A stretch of 64,000 nt of DNA from Lachnoclostridium edouardi. GTDB lineage: Bacteria; Bacillota; Clostridia; Lachnospirales; Lachnospiraceae. The translations under genes were made by a program, and so were the position numbers. The first letter of the stretch is position 1; every line of letters begins with the position of its first letter. The notes under the pieces were generated by a model. That model was not told the DNA's origin. It did not search any database and was given only the letters and a program-made list of their open reading frames with translations. Below, in pieces: positions 7,895-18,500 of this stretch. The DNA is taken from assembly GCF_900240245.1 (NCBI RefSeq), contig NZ_OESQ01000001.1:339413-403412 (forward strand). The letters run 5' to 3'.

Positions 7895-10800
7895 TTACTT
7901 CATTCTTTTTATATCCCCTGTTTTTGGAATTTTCTCTGTAGGAATAAATCCGTCGTCCGGAATTACAGGAAGGGGGATTTCTACTCCAGGATCTTTTGGT
8001 ATTAACGGAATATCTGGTGTTACAGGCGTTCCAGGAGGTTCCGGATCACGGCTTCCGCTTCCGCCGCCTCCACCGCCAGGTCTATGAGGACGGTCCGGTT
8101 CACTTGGCTTATCCGGTTCGTCTGGATCATCTGGCTTATCTGGATCATCCGGTTCGTCCGTATCATCTTCCTTCTTATTCGTAATATATGGCACTGGTTT
8201 TCCATTTACCATAGTAGTCACCATATATTCTACCTCGCCAGGTTTCAGCTCTATGGAATATACAATACCGCTTAGCTGATAACCTTCCGGCGCTTTTGTC
8301 TCTTTCAGATAATATGTGCCGTAAGGCAGTTTCTCAGATTTTCCTATACCCTTGTCTCCAGTGACAATGTAACCTATCCGTGAATCCTCGCTGCAGTTTT
8401 TGTCTGTGTAAATGCCAAATTCTGCTCCCCTTAAAACAATATCTGTATTAGATTCAGCTACCTTTTTCACTACAATTTTCGCTTCCCCGGCAGCATTTTC
8501 AATTACAGTCTCAGTATTTCCCTGATCTGAAATCTCTATCTCTGTCTCTGGGTCAGCTGACAGCTGATATCCAAATGGAGCTTCTGTCTCAATAAGAGTA
8601 TATTTTCCCTCCGGAAGGCCTTTCACAGCCGCCTTTCCGTCTGCATCTGTACTGAATTCTGTTGCCTGGCTCTTTTTATCGCCATAGCCTTTGAAAATGT
8701 AGTCGTCATCCAGAATAATATATCCCTTGTTGCTGTGGAGAATGAATTTGGCTCCTTCCAGAACCTTATCATTATCTTTTTCATCCATCTTTGTGATGCG
8801 CAGCTCAGCCCGGTGGTTGGTAATGGCAGCGTCTCCGGCAAATACATGGTGAACCTTACCATTATTAATCAAACCAATTCGGAAACGTCCTGAGGTCCAA
8901 GGCTCATCATCCAGCACATATTCGTCAGGAGGCATCATTTCTTCTACAGCATAACCTCCAAATGGAATGTCTATAATCTTTCCATATCCTTCGTCTAAAC
9001 GGAAGAATACAGAGTTTGACATAACAGGATGTACAGGCAGCACTGTAATGTTTTTATCCTCGCCCCATCGCTCTCTATTATCCTTATCTTCCTTCCAGAC
9101 ATATTGTCCGTCCTCCAGCTCCCACGTTCCGTTGGCAACTTCTGAAGCAGAAGCTTTAAATTTATCCCATCCTCCAAGGAAAGTAGAATCTCCATAAATA
9201 CGGAAGACTGCATTCTTTAAGCGCCTGTCAGTTTCATACTGATCTACCTTTTCTAAGGTAATGGTGCCCTTCATGTCAGTTTCAGCATAATTAGTTATTT
9301 CAAGATTTAAGGCATTTTGATGATCCTCCGCCTTCAGATTCTGCATATCTTCCATGCTAGGCAGAATCCAGGCTTTCGGGTGGCAGTCGTCGTGGTCATA
9401 CATCATAATCTCTTCCAGTACCAGGTTATTGCCTGCTCCTACAGGAGTATATCCAGGAGAAGCTTCCGCCTCCACAATAATATACTGTTTCAGGTACAGC
9501 AGATCTATTTGAGCTGCTCCCTTATCTGGGTCCTCTTCTATAGACGGTGCATCCTTTGTAATTAAAGTACCTCCCGGCAGCAGATTTTCGTCTTTTACAT
9601 CTGCCTCAGACAGTGAAGCCTTTGCATCAAACGGTCCGTAAATCTCAAATTTTGTGCCTCCCAGTCTGTCTCCCAGACGGTCGGTTTTTACAATACGGAG
9701 CGTTCTCCATGGCACCAGTCCTAAGTCCTTGGTGTGATCATATGTATCTGCAGACCAAAGGAAGAAGTCCTCTGACAAGTAATTATTGTTTCCTCCTGCC
9801 TGGAAATTATTATCTTTAGCCTCGTATTCATATGCTCCTCCAGGCTGCAGCTCATCTGGTTTTCTGGAGCGGTTTGGCTCTGGATTAGGAGTATTTTCAT
9901 CCTTCATCTCATGTTTCGCGGCTTTCAAGGTAAGGGCCGGATAAGAATTCATTGTTCCGCCTGTTCTCATAATCAGATTATATCTGGTTTTTACAGTACC
10001 TGTCAGCTGCTCCAGATCTAACTGATCATTTTTATACAGATTCACCTCGCTGACTGGTTTGGAAGGAGACAGTCCCTGGAACAGGAAGCTTCCATCGTTC
10101 TCATTGATAGTTCCAATAGTATCTGTGAAAGTCTGGTTTCTGTTCAGCCCTTCTATTGTGGTCAGACGTACAGAATCTATGTAGCTGGACCATATATATT
10201 TTTCCAGCCGATTTCTGTAATCACTGCCTCCATTATCATCCTGTATGCCGTTGTCATTGTCATCCAGCCACACTTTTCCTCCCACCTCTACAGTCTTAGG
10301 AACAAGAGTAACCTGAACAGGATTGCTTTGCAGCAGGAAACTATATTGCTGATGGGCATCTCTATAGAAATAAGAAAGTCCAAACGAGTTTACTGCATAC
10401 TTATAATAACACTCTTCCAGTTTACTATCGTCAGATAAAATTTCAGGGTCCAGATCTGCTGTATACTTAAAAATCAGCTTATCATCTTTTGCCATTCCAA
10501 GATCTTTAATCACAAAAGCTATGCCGGTAATACTGCTTGAATCAGCAGGTTGATCCTTTTTCCAATTTGTAAAATTATCCGGCTGGCCCATCAATTCCTT
10601 CTCCAGCTTTGCTTTATCAGAACCAGAAGAAGTTGTATAATACTGAGTCAGTTTTTCAGCTGGAATTTCTTCAGACCTTTCTCTTCCGTCTACATCAGTT
10701 TTCACCAAGGTTATACTGTCAAGTGATTTGTAGGTCATCCTCCACTCGCTGCCTCGTCCGTCATCTGTATTAGGAAGAAGATCCATAATTCTGACTTCAT

Positions 10801-12995
10801 TGATCACTGTGTCCTTAGCAGAACTGTTGCGGACAGTAAGGCGGAATTCAGCTGTAGCTTTTTTATCTGTTACATCATTTGGATTTTCCTTTACCTCAAT
10901 TTTTCCGTAGCTATCGCCGTATACATAATGATCGTCTATATTTCCTTTAACTTCCTTGAGAATCTCAACAGCGCTGACTGTTTTCATAGTGCTGTCTGCA
11001 TTAGCTGTTATAAAGGCATAATCATTCCACTTTGCAAAATTAGGATACTGTGCCAAAAGACTTTGAATCTCTGAAGGCAGTACCTCTGTGGGCCATTCTC
11101 CCTGACCCGAACCGTTTGCCAGCTGAAAGCTTGCTCCATGTAAATTCTCAGACAGAATCGGATTTTTCACATCACTGGTCATATATACAGTGTTGCGTAT
11201 GGAAGGGTTCAATACTAAGGCCGCGTTTGTTACCTGAGCCTTAAAGCTTACAGTCACTATGTCCCCGTCTTTTAACTCTCCCTTAATAGGGAATACAATA
11301 ATGTCCCTGTCGCCCAGCCGCAATATAGAAGTATCTTCAGACTGTATAGACAAATCCGAATCAGCTTCCATGTGGAGAGAACCTCTTACTGCAGTTAATC
11401 CTGCCGGTAGATAATCTATAAGCACAGGGTCCTTTAATGGCATCATATCTTCATCATGCACATTAGTGATTTTCATCTCATACTCAAGAATATCGTTTGG
11501 CTCTATATCTGTGATCTTACTTACTGACTTCTCTACAGAAACTCTTGGAGCTTTCGGCCCGTTTACATTAATATCTACAGTGGAGGAGGCAGACTGGCTT
11601 CTTAATTCTTGAGTTCCATCAGCCATCCACTCCTGATAATCTACGTCTATTTTAGCCGTATTACTTACTTTTGAAACAGCTATTCGGAAGCTTTCGTTAC
11701 CATCTTGTGATGGCTGTTGGAAAACAAAGACCTCAACCTTAATTTCCCCTAGCTCTAAATCCTGAGGAAGGCTGTATTTCTTCCCTGTTTGTTCCTTATA
11801 TATATCGGAGTAATACTCAATCTCTATACTTTTAATATTACCAGAAACTGTGTCAGGAACTTGAATCAGCTCAGGTGCAGCTCCATCCAGACCGCTGACT
11901 TTTACAGGGTCGGCTGTATGTAATAAGGGGGCGCTATCATTTTCTCCGCCAAAACCATAGAACCTTACCACTGCCAATATGTCGCCTACATCTGCCGGAT
12001 CATTTGAACCATCTTTCTTAATATAGTTCTTATATTTTACTTCAGACAGCTGTACTGATGTAATGGTATACATATCCTTCTCATAGTCCTCATACCCCAA
12101 AGAATTATTATTTCCATCCATCATATTCAATCCAGTATCTGTTATTACCAGTTTGTCTAAAGGAAGGGTATTGTCTACTGTTGTTTGCAGAGAATATGTA
12201 ACCTTCTGTTTGTCATTCCACCTCAAGTCTTCTGGAGTTACTGTTTTTTCCACCTTAACATTCACCTGCTGCCTTACATTCGCTAAAGTGATTGTCTGGT
12301 TTTCCTCCTCTGTAATGTTTTTAGTAACCTGGTATATAGTCCTTGTATCCTCTTTATTAATTACATACTCATTTATACTCTGGGTATTGCCAGTATCACC
12401 AGCAATACTTATTTCTTCAAACGTGTAAGTACCTGGCTGCAAATAAACCTTAACCCCTTCTCCGCCATAAGGCACCTGGATATCCGTTCCAACTTGAGCA
12501 CCTGTTCCATCAGTAATTTCCACAGTTACCTTTCTCTCTGGGTCTGGTTTGTGGCCAGGGTCTATTGCATCTACTTTTTTAATCGTTACTTCACTGGAAG
12601 GACGGTTAAATGCCCTGCACTCATACACAGTTCCAGGAACCAGATTTTCAGGAAGCTTATAAACTGTTATATCTTGGCCGTCCACTTTGATTGTCTCTGG
12701 ATGTACTTCTGTTTCTGTCTTTGTGCCGTCTTCATTCTCTGACTGAAGCCAAATGCTTTCCAGCTGATACAAGGTATATCCCTGATTATTTTTGATCTCT
12801 CCATCAGCAATAGCATACTGCTGATGATTGTCTAATTCTAAACCGTCAAAGGTAAGAACGCCATCTGATGTATCACCATCTTCCTTATAACTCCAAACTC
12901 CGCTATTGCCCTCTTCTTCGTAAAGATAAAATTGAACAGCCGGATTTGTCAGCAGATTGTCCTCATCATATCCCTCAGTGTGAACCTGGCCATAC
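7895..12995 (-). CDS. Giant CnaB surface protein, C-terminal part (after frameshift)
   Basis: About 1,700 codons in the frame that follows the A-tract slip at 12996-13002; the TTG at 12772 is not a convincing start because coding sequence (YGQVHTEGYDEDNLL and on) continues upstream into the previous part. The first half holds DUF11/adhesin-type repeats (for example LEYEMKITNVHDEDMMPLKD). An SdrD-B-like calcium domain with VWLDDNDNGIQDDNGG follows. At least four CnaB/SpaA domains come next, such as LEGAKFILH...LIETEAPFGYQLS and LRGAEFGIY...LKETKAPEGYQLS, expected to form Lys-Asn isopeptide bonds. A D/P-rich wall-spanning region leads to EKIPKTGDIKRMK. The sortase motif IPKTGD is present, but no hydrophobic anchor follows it. 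Confidence 0.8.
8121..8166 (-). repeat. 9-bp tandem repeats coding Asp/Pro-rich linker
   Basis: Units such as TCTGGATCA, TCTGGCTTA and TCCGGTTCG repeat every nine bases and encode DEP/DDP/DKP triplets. Wall-spanning regions of anchored proteins often look like this, and the repeats can change in number. Confidence 0.7.
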
Positions 12996-15507
12996 TTTTT
13001 TTAATATCCATACCGCCTTTATTTGTAATGGTCAGTTCAGGATATACCGAAGTTCCGTCAGGCCGTTCATCATAAGAAGAAACCACTTTTCCAGGAGTAA
13101 GTTTCACTTCAATGGGCCTCCGTTCTAAAACGTATCCGGCAGGAGCCTTCTCCTCTTGCAGGTAATAGGTCTTTTCTGACAGATCAGTCATTGTTACTTC
13201 TGCCCGGTAAACTCCTGTGCCCTTTCCATCTTTCTGTTCCTCTTTAAAGTCAACTACTGGTATTGTACACTCTTTATCTTCGTACAATTTAAATTCAGCG
13301 CCTGATAAAGGTTTTACCACATTCCCTTCAGCCCCTTCAGCAATTTTAAATACTTCTATACCTGCCTTACTGAATCTATTGGTTACTCCAATGCTTACAT
13401 TTTTAACAGTACCGTCAAATGTACCAGCCAGCACCATATAGCCTTGATCGTCTTTTGTCCAGCCAGTTCCTGTATCTTGTAACAGCCAATTTGAATTGCT
13501 TCCCTCTTTTATACAGTAAGATTCATTAGCATTCAGCTGAGGCAGCCACACTGACGCTGTTCCATTATAAGTTGTACCTGACCCGCTAAAGGACCGGATG
13601 GTCATAGCCAGCTGTTTACCAGAGATATCAGGATCATTTACTGGGATATAGTCAGCAGCTCCTGATGGTTCTAATGGATCTGTTATCTTTTTGAAAACGT
13701 AGAAGGTTAAACTGGTGCCGTTTACAATACCGTTTATTTCTTGGGCAGACATATAAGTTCTCATATCGCCAAAATCCAGTGTTTTTGTTAATTCCAGCTG
13801 CACCTCAGGTTCATTGGTAATAGTGACAGTTTCTTTTGTAATATAGTTTTCTTTACCTTCACCTGCCATATCTCCTCTTACAGCAGTAATGATGTTAGAA
13901 GTTCTCAGACTGTAATGCTCTGGCGCAACAAGCTCTTCAAACATATACCAGCCTGGAGGACAATCAGTGAGAGTTAATGATCCATTAACATTTGTAGCGA
14001 CTGTCTTTTCCTCATATACACCCCAATCTGTATCTGCTGCTGTCGGCCTGCCAGAATAATTATCATCTTGAATATCTGCTTTCAAATAACCATTCGCCAG
14101 ATCTGAGGCAGCAAAAGGTTTGTAATAAACCTTAAATACAGCTCCAGAAAGATTAGTATCCTGGAATTTCGCATCTTTTTTCCGGCTCTCTATATCTGCC
14201 AGCTGAGGATTATAAATTTTCAAGGTTCTGGTCGGTCCTGTTATTCCCTCATCCCTGGGCTGCAATATTAAAGTTCTTGCTAAACCATCATCCGGATCAG
14301 GATATCCCCAATATCCAACAGTAATTTCATTTGTTTGGAATACATCATCAAAGTAGTTATTAGTGACAACTTTGGAGGCAGAATCTGACAGAACCTCTGC
14401 TGTGACTTTATAAGTTCCGCTGTTTAAGTTATTGAAAGTAGCTATAAACCTTCCACCGCTATTTTTTGTTACCTGTTCTTCTCCATTATCCAAGGTAAAC
14501 TTAATACCTTCCAGACCACTAATGGTATCTTTATTCCATGGCAGTTTCTCAACCTGCAGAATTGGCTTTCTTGGATTAAATACATGTACTACGCAGTCTT
14601 GATTCTGCACTACAAAATATCTGAAATTCCAATCATTTGGCCCTCCGCTATAGAAATTATCGTAGTTTATATTACCTTTCATTTCTTTCAGTCTGTAGCT
14701 TCCTGAGCGCAGAGGAACAGTTATCTGGCCACTGGTGTTTGTTGTAAACTCCGTAACCTCCTTGCCATCTATATTGACTGAAATAGTTTTAAAAACCCTT
14801 TCTCCTGCTTCTGCGTCATACTCTTCTCTTTCCAAGGTAAATTTCACACTGTTTAATTGTGTTTTACCAATTTCACTAGCAGTCATTACAGCCAATTCAT
14901 CATCTGTTTTTCCAAATGTTTTTGTACTTGGCGTATATCCCCACTTAAAGATATCAACTTGATATTCTTTGTTGGATGTATTAGTCAGACGTATTCCTGT
15001 GGCATCCTGTCCATCCTCTGCTTCTCTGTAGAAATAATCCTCATTATAACAGCCGGAAACATCACCGTAGGCCCGAAGCATCAAGGAATACTTTTCAGTA
15101 TCCATCTCTACAAGAGCAGGGGCGTACACCTCTTTTATAAAGAATCTGGCTTCCTTATAATGGGATTCTTCATTTTTACCTTCTGGAGTATCATCTCCTT
15201 CTCTTATAAATTTCTCTGCGATTTCATCTGGTGAATATCCATTAGCCTTCAAGTCTGCTTCCAGATCCGCAAAGTTAATATACTTTGTCATGGCAAAGCC
15301 AGACATTATGGCAGGATATTCGCTTTCCAATCCAGTTTCCACTGTATCTACAAGCAGAATCTCTTCAAATTCTCCTTTACCAGGTACTACTTCACCCTCT
15401 TTTGGAAGAGTTGTCAGCCATACCTGATATTTTACTCCGCCTAAAAGTGTGTATCTATCTTTCTCAGGCGTAGATGCTCCATGATCCAGGAATTTTTTCA
15501 GCTTAAT
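12949..15507 (-). CDS. Giant CnaB surface protein, middle part (between amber and frameshift)
   Basis: The frame is the same as that of the N-terminal part and is open directly after the TAG at 15510-15508: IKLKKFLDHGASTPEKDRYT and on. The GTG at 15342 has no ribosome site, so this is not an independent gene. It contains several CnaB-type domains, such as LEGIKFTLDNGEEQVTKNSG, LSGAVFKVYYKPFAAS...FEELVAPEHYSL and LSGAEFKLYEDKECTIP...LQEEKAPAGYVLE, each with the conserved Glu of the E-x-x-AP-x-GY strand. In the A7 tract at 12996-13002 the frame is lost and ends IKKSMARFTLRDMMRTIC. With eight A the protein would read on as IKKKYGQVHTEGYDEDNLL into the C-terminal part. Confidence 0.75.
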   Translation of the reverse strand: MKLKKFLDHGASTPEKDRYTLLGGVKYQVWLTTLPKEGEVVPGKGEFEEILLVDTVETGLESEYPAIMSGFAMTKYINFADLEADLKANGYSPDEIAEKFIREGDDTPEGKNEESHYKEARFFIKEVYAPALVEMDTEKYSLMLRAYGDVSGCYNEDYFYREAEDGQDATGIRLTNTSNKEYQVDIFKWGYTPSTKTFGKTDDELAVMTASEIGKTQLNSVKFTLEREEYDAEAGERVFKTISVNIDGKEVTEFTTNTSGQITVPLRSGSYRLKEMKGNINYDNFYSGGPNDWNFRYFVVQNQDCVVHVFNPRKPILQVEKLPWNKDTISGLEGIKFTLDNGEEQVTKNSGGRFIATFNNLNSGTYKVTAEVLSDSASKVVTNNYFDDVFQTNEITVGYWGYPDPDDGLARTLILQPRDEGITGPTRTLKIYNPQLADIESRKKDAKFQDTNLSGAVFKVYYKPFAASDLANGYLKADIQDDNYSGRPTAADTDWGVYEEKTVATNVNGSLTLTDCPPGWYMFEELVAPEHYSLRTSNIITAVRGDMAGEGKENYITKETVTITNEPEVQLELTKTLDFGDMRTYMSAQEINGIVNGTSLTFYVFKKITDPLEPSGAADYIPVNDPDISGKQLAMTIRSFSGSGTTYNGTASVWLPQLNANESYCIKEGSNSNWLLQDTGTGWTKDDQGYMVLAGTFDGTVKNVSIGVTNRFSKAGIEVFKIAEGAEGNVVKPLSGAEFKLYEDKECTIPVVDFKEEQKDGKGTGVYRAEVTMTDLSEKTYYLQEEKAPAGYVLERRPIEVKLTPGKVVSSYDERPDGTSVYPELTITNKGGMDIKKSMARFTLRDMMRTIC
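12996..13002 (-). other. A7 tract where the adhesin frame is lost
   Basis: Minus-strand ATT followed by seven A and GTATGG. One further A would join the middle and C-terminal parts in a single frame; no other change is needed. Confidence 0.75.
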
Positions 15508-18500
15508 CTAAGCTTCATAAATTCCTTTTCCCGGGCCCTCTAAATGGTCATTGTAAAGCTCCAGACCACTATTTACCTCAGAATGATATTGAGTTACCTT
15601 TACATCTCCATTCCCTGAATTCTCATAAGTAAACTCTCTTTTACTGGACTCCGGGGAATAGATGCCCATAACCTTAGGTAAGGGTTCTACTTTATGGCCG
15701 GTGGCAGATTCTGTTTCTACCAACCAGTAAATATAACCTGGCTCTAAAACAGTAGTGTCAAACATGCCTTCCCTCGTAACCCCTGTTTCTGGGTCCAGCT
15801 TTGTTCCACTTTCATACTCTCCTACTAACTGGAACTTATTCATAACCTCCTCTGCTGAGGCTGTAAGAGTATTGTCTTCCGGAAGATCCTGCTTGTACAG
15901 TTTAAATTCTGCCCCGTTAAGTGTCTCGCCTTTATCTTTACATAACTTTGTAAACTCAAACTGTACCCAGGGATTATAATTAACCAACCTATCTGTAGTC
16001 TGAAGAGTGTTAGTGTTGCCCTCATCATCTACACCGCTTCCGCCTATTTTTTCCCAATGATAAGCAACTGCATTATATTTATTCTTCAGATCATCTACAG
16101 TAATAATATTGTTGTTTCCATCACGGCCCTGTTTTTGATAAGCCGCCGGAAGAGGCTCTCTTGTTTCTTTTTCTCCAAGCTTTTTTTCAGGCATCTCTAA
16201 GTATACGCCGCACTCTGCTTTTGTGGGGACTCTCACCTCTGCTATATAATACTGCTTATCCTTTTTTACTTCTTTAAATACTGCGTTTCCGTCATAAGGA
16301 TCTGTAACAGCATCCGCTACCCAGGTAACATTTTCCTGATCATCTACCTCAAACAATGCAAGGGTTACTCTGCCCAACACATAATCTACAGGGTTTGTCT
16401 CATAAAGCCATTGATTTCTCCACACCTTAGGAGCCTTAATCGTAATTTTAGGATCATTCTCCAATACCAGATTTGTCTCTGTTGCTGTATCTACTGGCTT
16501 TAAGATTTCTCCAGGCTCCAAAGTGACTTTGATCTCTTCATCTGTAAGGAAATACTTATCTGGAGCAGCCGTCTCCTTAATTACATATGTAATAAGCTGT
16601 CCTTTTTCATCTACAACGGGCAGATCTTTAAATGTAGCAAGCCCACCGCTGGTTTTTTCTACTTTAACAGCATTATTTGAATCATCTGACCGGTAAATAG
16701 AAAGCTCAGCTCCTGATACAGTAAGACCGGTAATAGAGTCCTTTTTCTTAATTTGCACCCCGCCTTTATTCTCATAATTCACCATGGAGAACAGGTCATG
16801 GGTATTTGTGTCTTTTGCATTTTCTATTTTGTATGGTCCAAAATAAGCTGCATTTTCAGCATCGGTTGAGACTAGCTCCATTTTCAGGCTAATACCTTCA
16901 ACGTCCATCCACTCATATTTTTCCTTAGCCTCTCCTGGAGAAGCTTGCTCAAACAGATAATAAGGATTAATAATACCATCCTTTATAACTTCCTTAAAAT
17001 AATACTCCCCTGGAGGAAGCTGAGCCGCCACATTAGAGCTGATTACTTTATCAGCTACTTGCTGAAATGTACCGTCTGCCTCTTTCGTGTATACTTCAAA
17101 TGTAATATTTTCAGGATAAGTAATGGCTCCCCCCTCTGTACTGTCTCCCATTGTCTTCAGGGATTTCTTAATTTCAAATTTGTAATGAGGGTCATTATAA
17201 ATTTTTAAAGTATGGTCCCCTTTATTAGCCAGTATTTTTCTAAGTTCTTCTCTTGTTACAATATTATCGCCATCTTCATCTTCAGCCTTAATGACATAAG
17301 TTTCATCTTTTTTACTATAATTAGGCGGCGCTACACTTTCTGTAACTGTATAATCGGTTCCTGGCTTTAACATGAACAGGGTACCGGCTGAAGTCATATC
17401 AATCTTAATTCCAGTCTTACCATCCTGTTCTAAGGATGCAGGATTTCCGTCTTTATCAGTATATGTAACCTCTATCTCTGCGCCTGAAATTCGATTTTTT
17501 GTTACAGAGTCATACTTCTGCACCCAGTAGGGAAGCTCCTGTTTCACATTGTAGGCAGTTACGTCCACAATTTCTGTTCTGCTGACGCGGCAGGGGCCAA
17601 TGGCCTGGACTGTCTTTCCATCTATCTCGATATCCTGGACATAATACTGGTTTAACTCAGGAGTTGCCGATGAAGATGAAGCCACCTCCAGCTTTTCACC
17701 CTCTTTTATTCCTTCCTCCACCCAATAATAGTCAATGAGTCCTCCTCCAGCTTCCCCTGTAAAAATCTCCAGCTCTTTCAGAACAATCTGGCCATCTTTA
17801 TCTGTGCTAAAAATAGTTTCACCATTTTGGGATACTTTTGCATATGTACCGTCTGAATTTCTCCGGTACAAGCTAAAAGTTCTTTTATTGGCGTCAGTGG
17901 CATCTGCAATTTTTTCTGTATAAATTCCATTCTGGACAGAAGCTGTATATTTTGTTAATGTCATCTGGCCCAGTCTGATATTCTTTAATTCCTTACTTGT
18001 AGTGCCAGAAGGAGTTAAGGTAAATTCTTTGTATACCTTTCTTTCTGTTTGGTCTACTTCTACTGTTAAATCGTCAGAACTTTCCCCGCTGCTGTAGCCT
18101 TCAGGCAATTCTTCTACTATACGGTAAGAAATCGGGTTTCCATCGCCATCTAATGCAGGCAGCTTTTCTGAAAACTTAGAATTTGTACCTACAGAATATT
18201 TTTTGGTATTTCCATCTGCGTCTGTCACATCTTCCCATGCACCGTTATTCTTTCTCTGAAAATAAAAGGCGTTTACAAAATCCGGCTGAAGACGTGTGGG
18301 AACATCCACATACTGGTTCTCATTATTCTGCACTAATTTTGTAACTTCGATTTTTCCCTGATTTTCCTGATTAGGCCAGGGGATTTCAAAGTTATTAAGC
18401 CTGTTTGCCTCTACCTTTACTTCAAAGCTGCTATTAAATTTCACATACCCCTCAGGCGCCTGAATCTCTTTTATGTAATAAGTTCCCGGATCAAGGTAAT

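Noticed and set aside
15342..15510. TAG reassigned as a sense codon in this genome
   Set aside because: TAG is used as an ordinary stop by several intact genes here (7822-7824, 37561-37563, 50271-50273). Only local suppression or mutation remains plausible.
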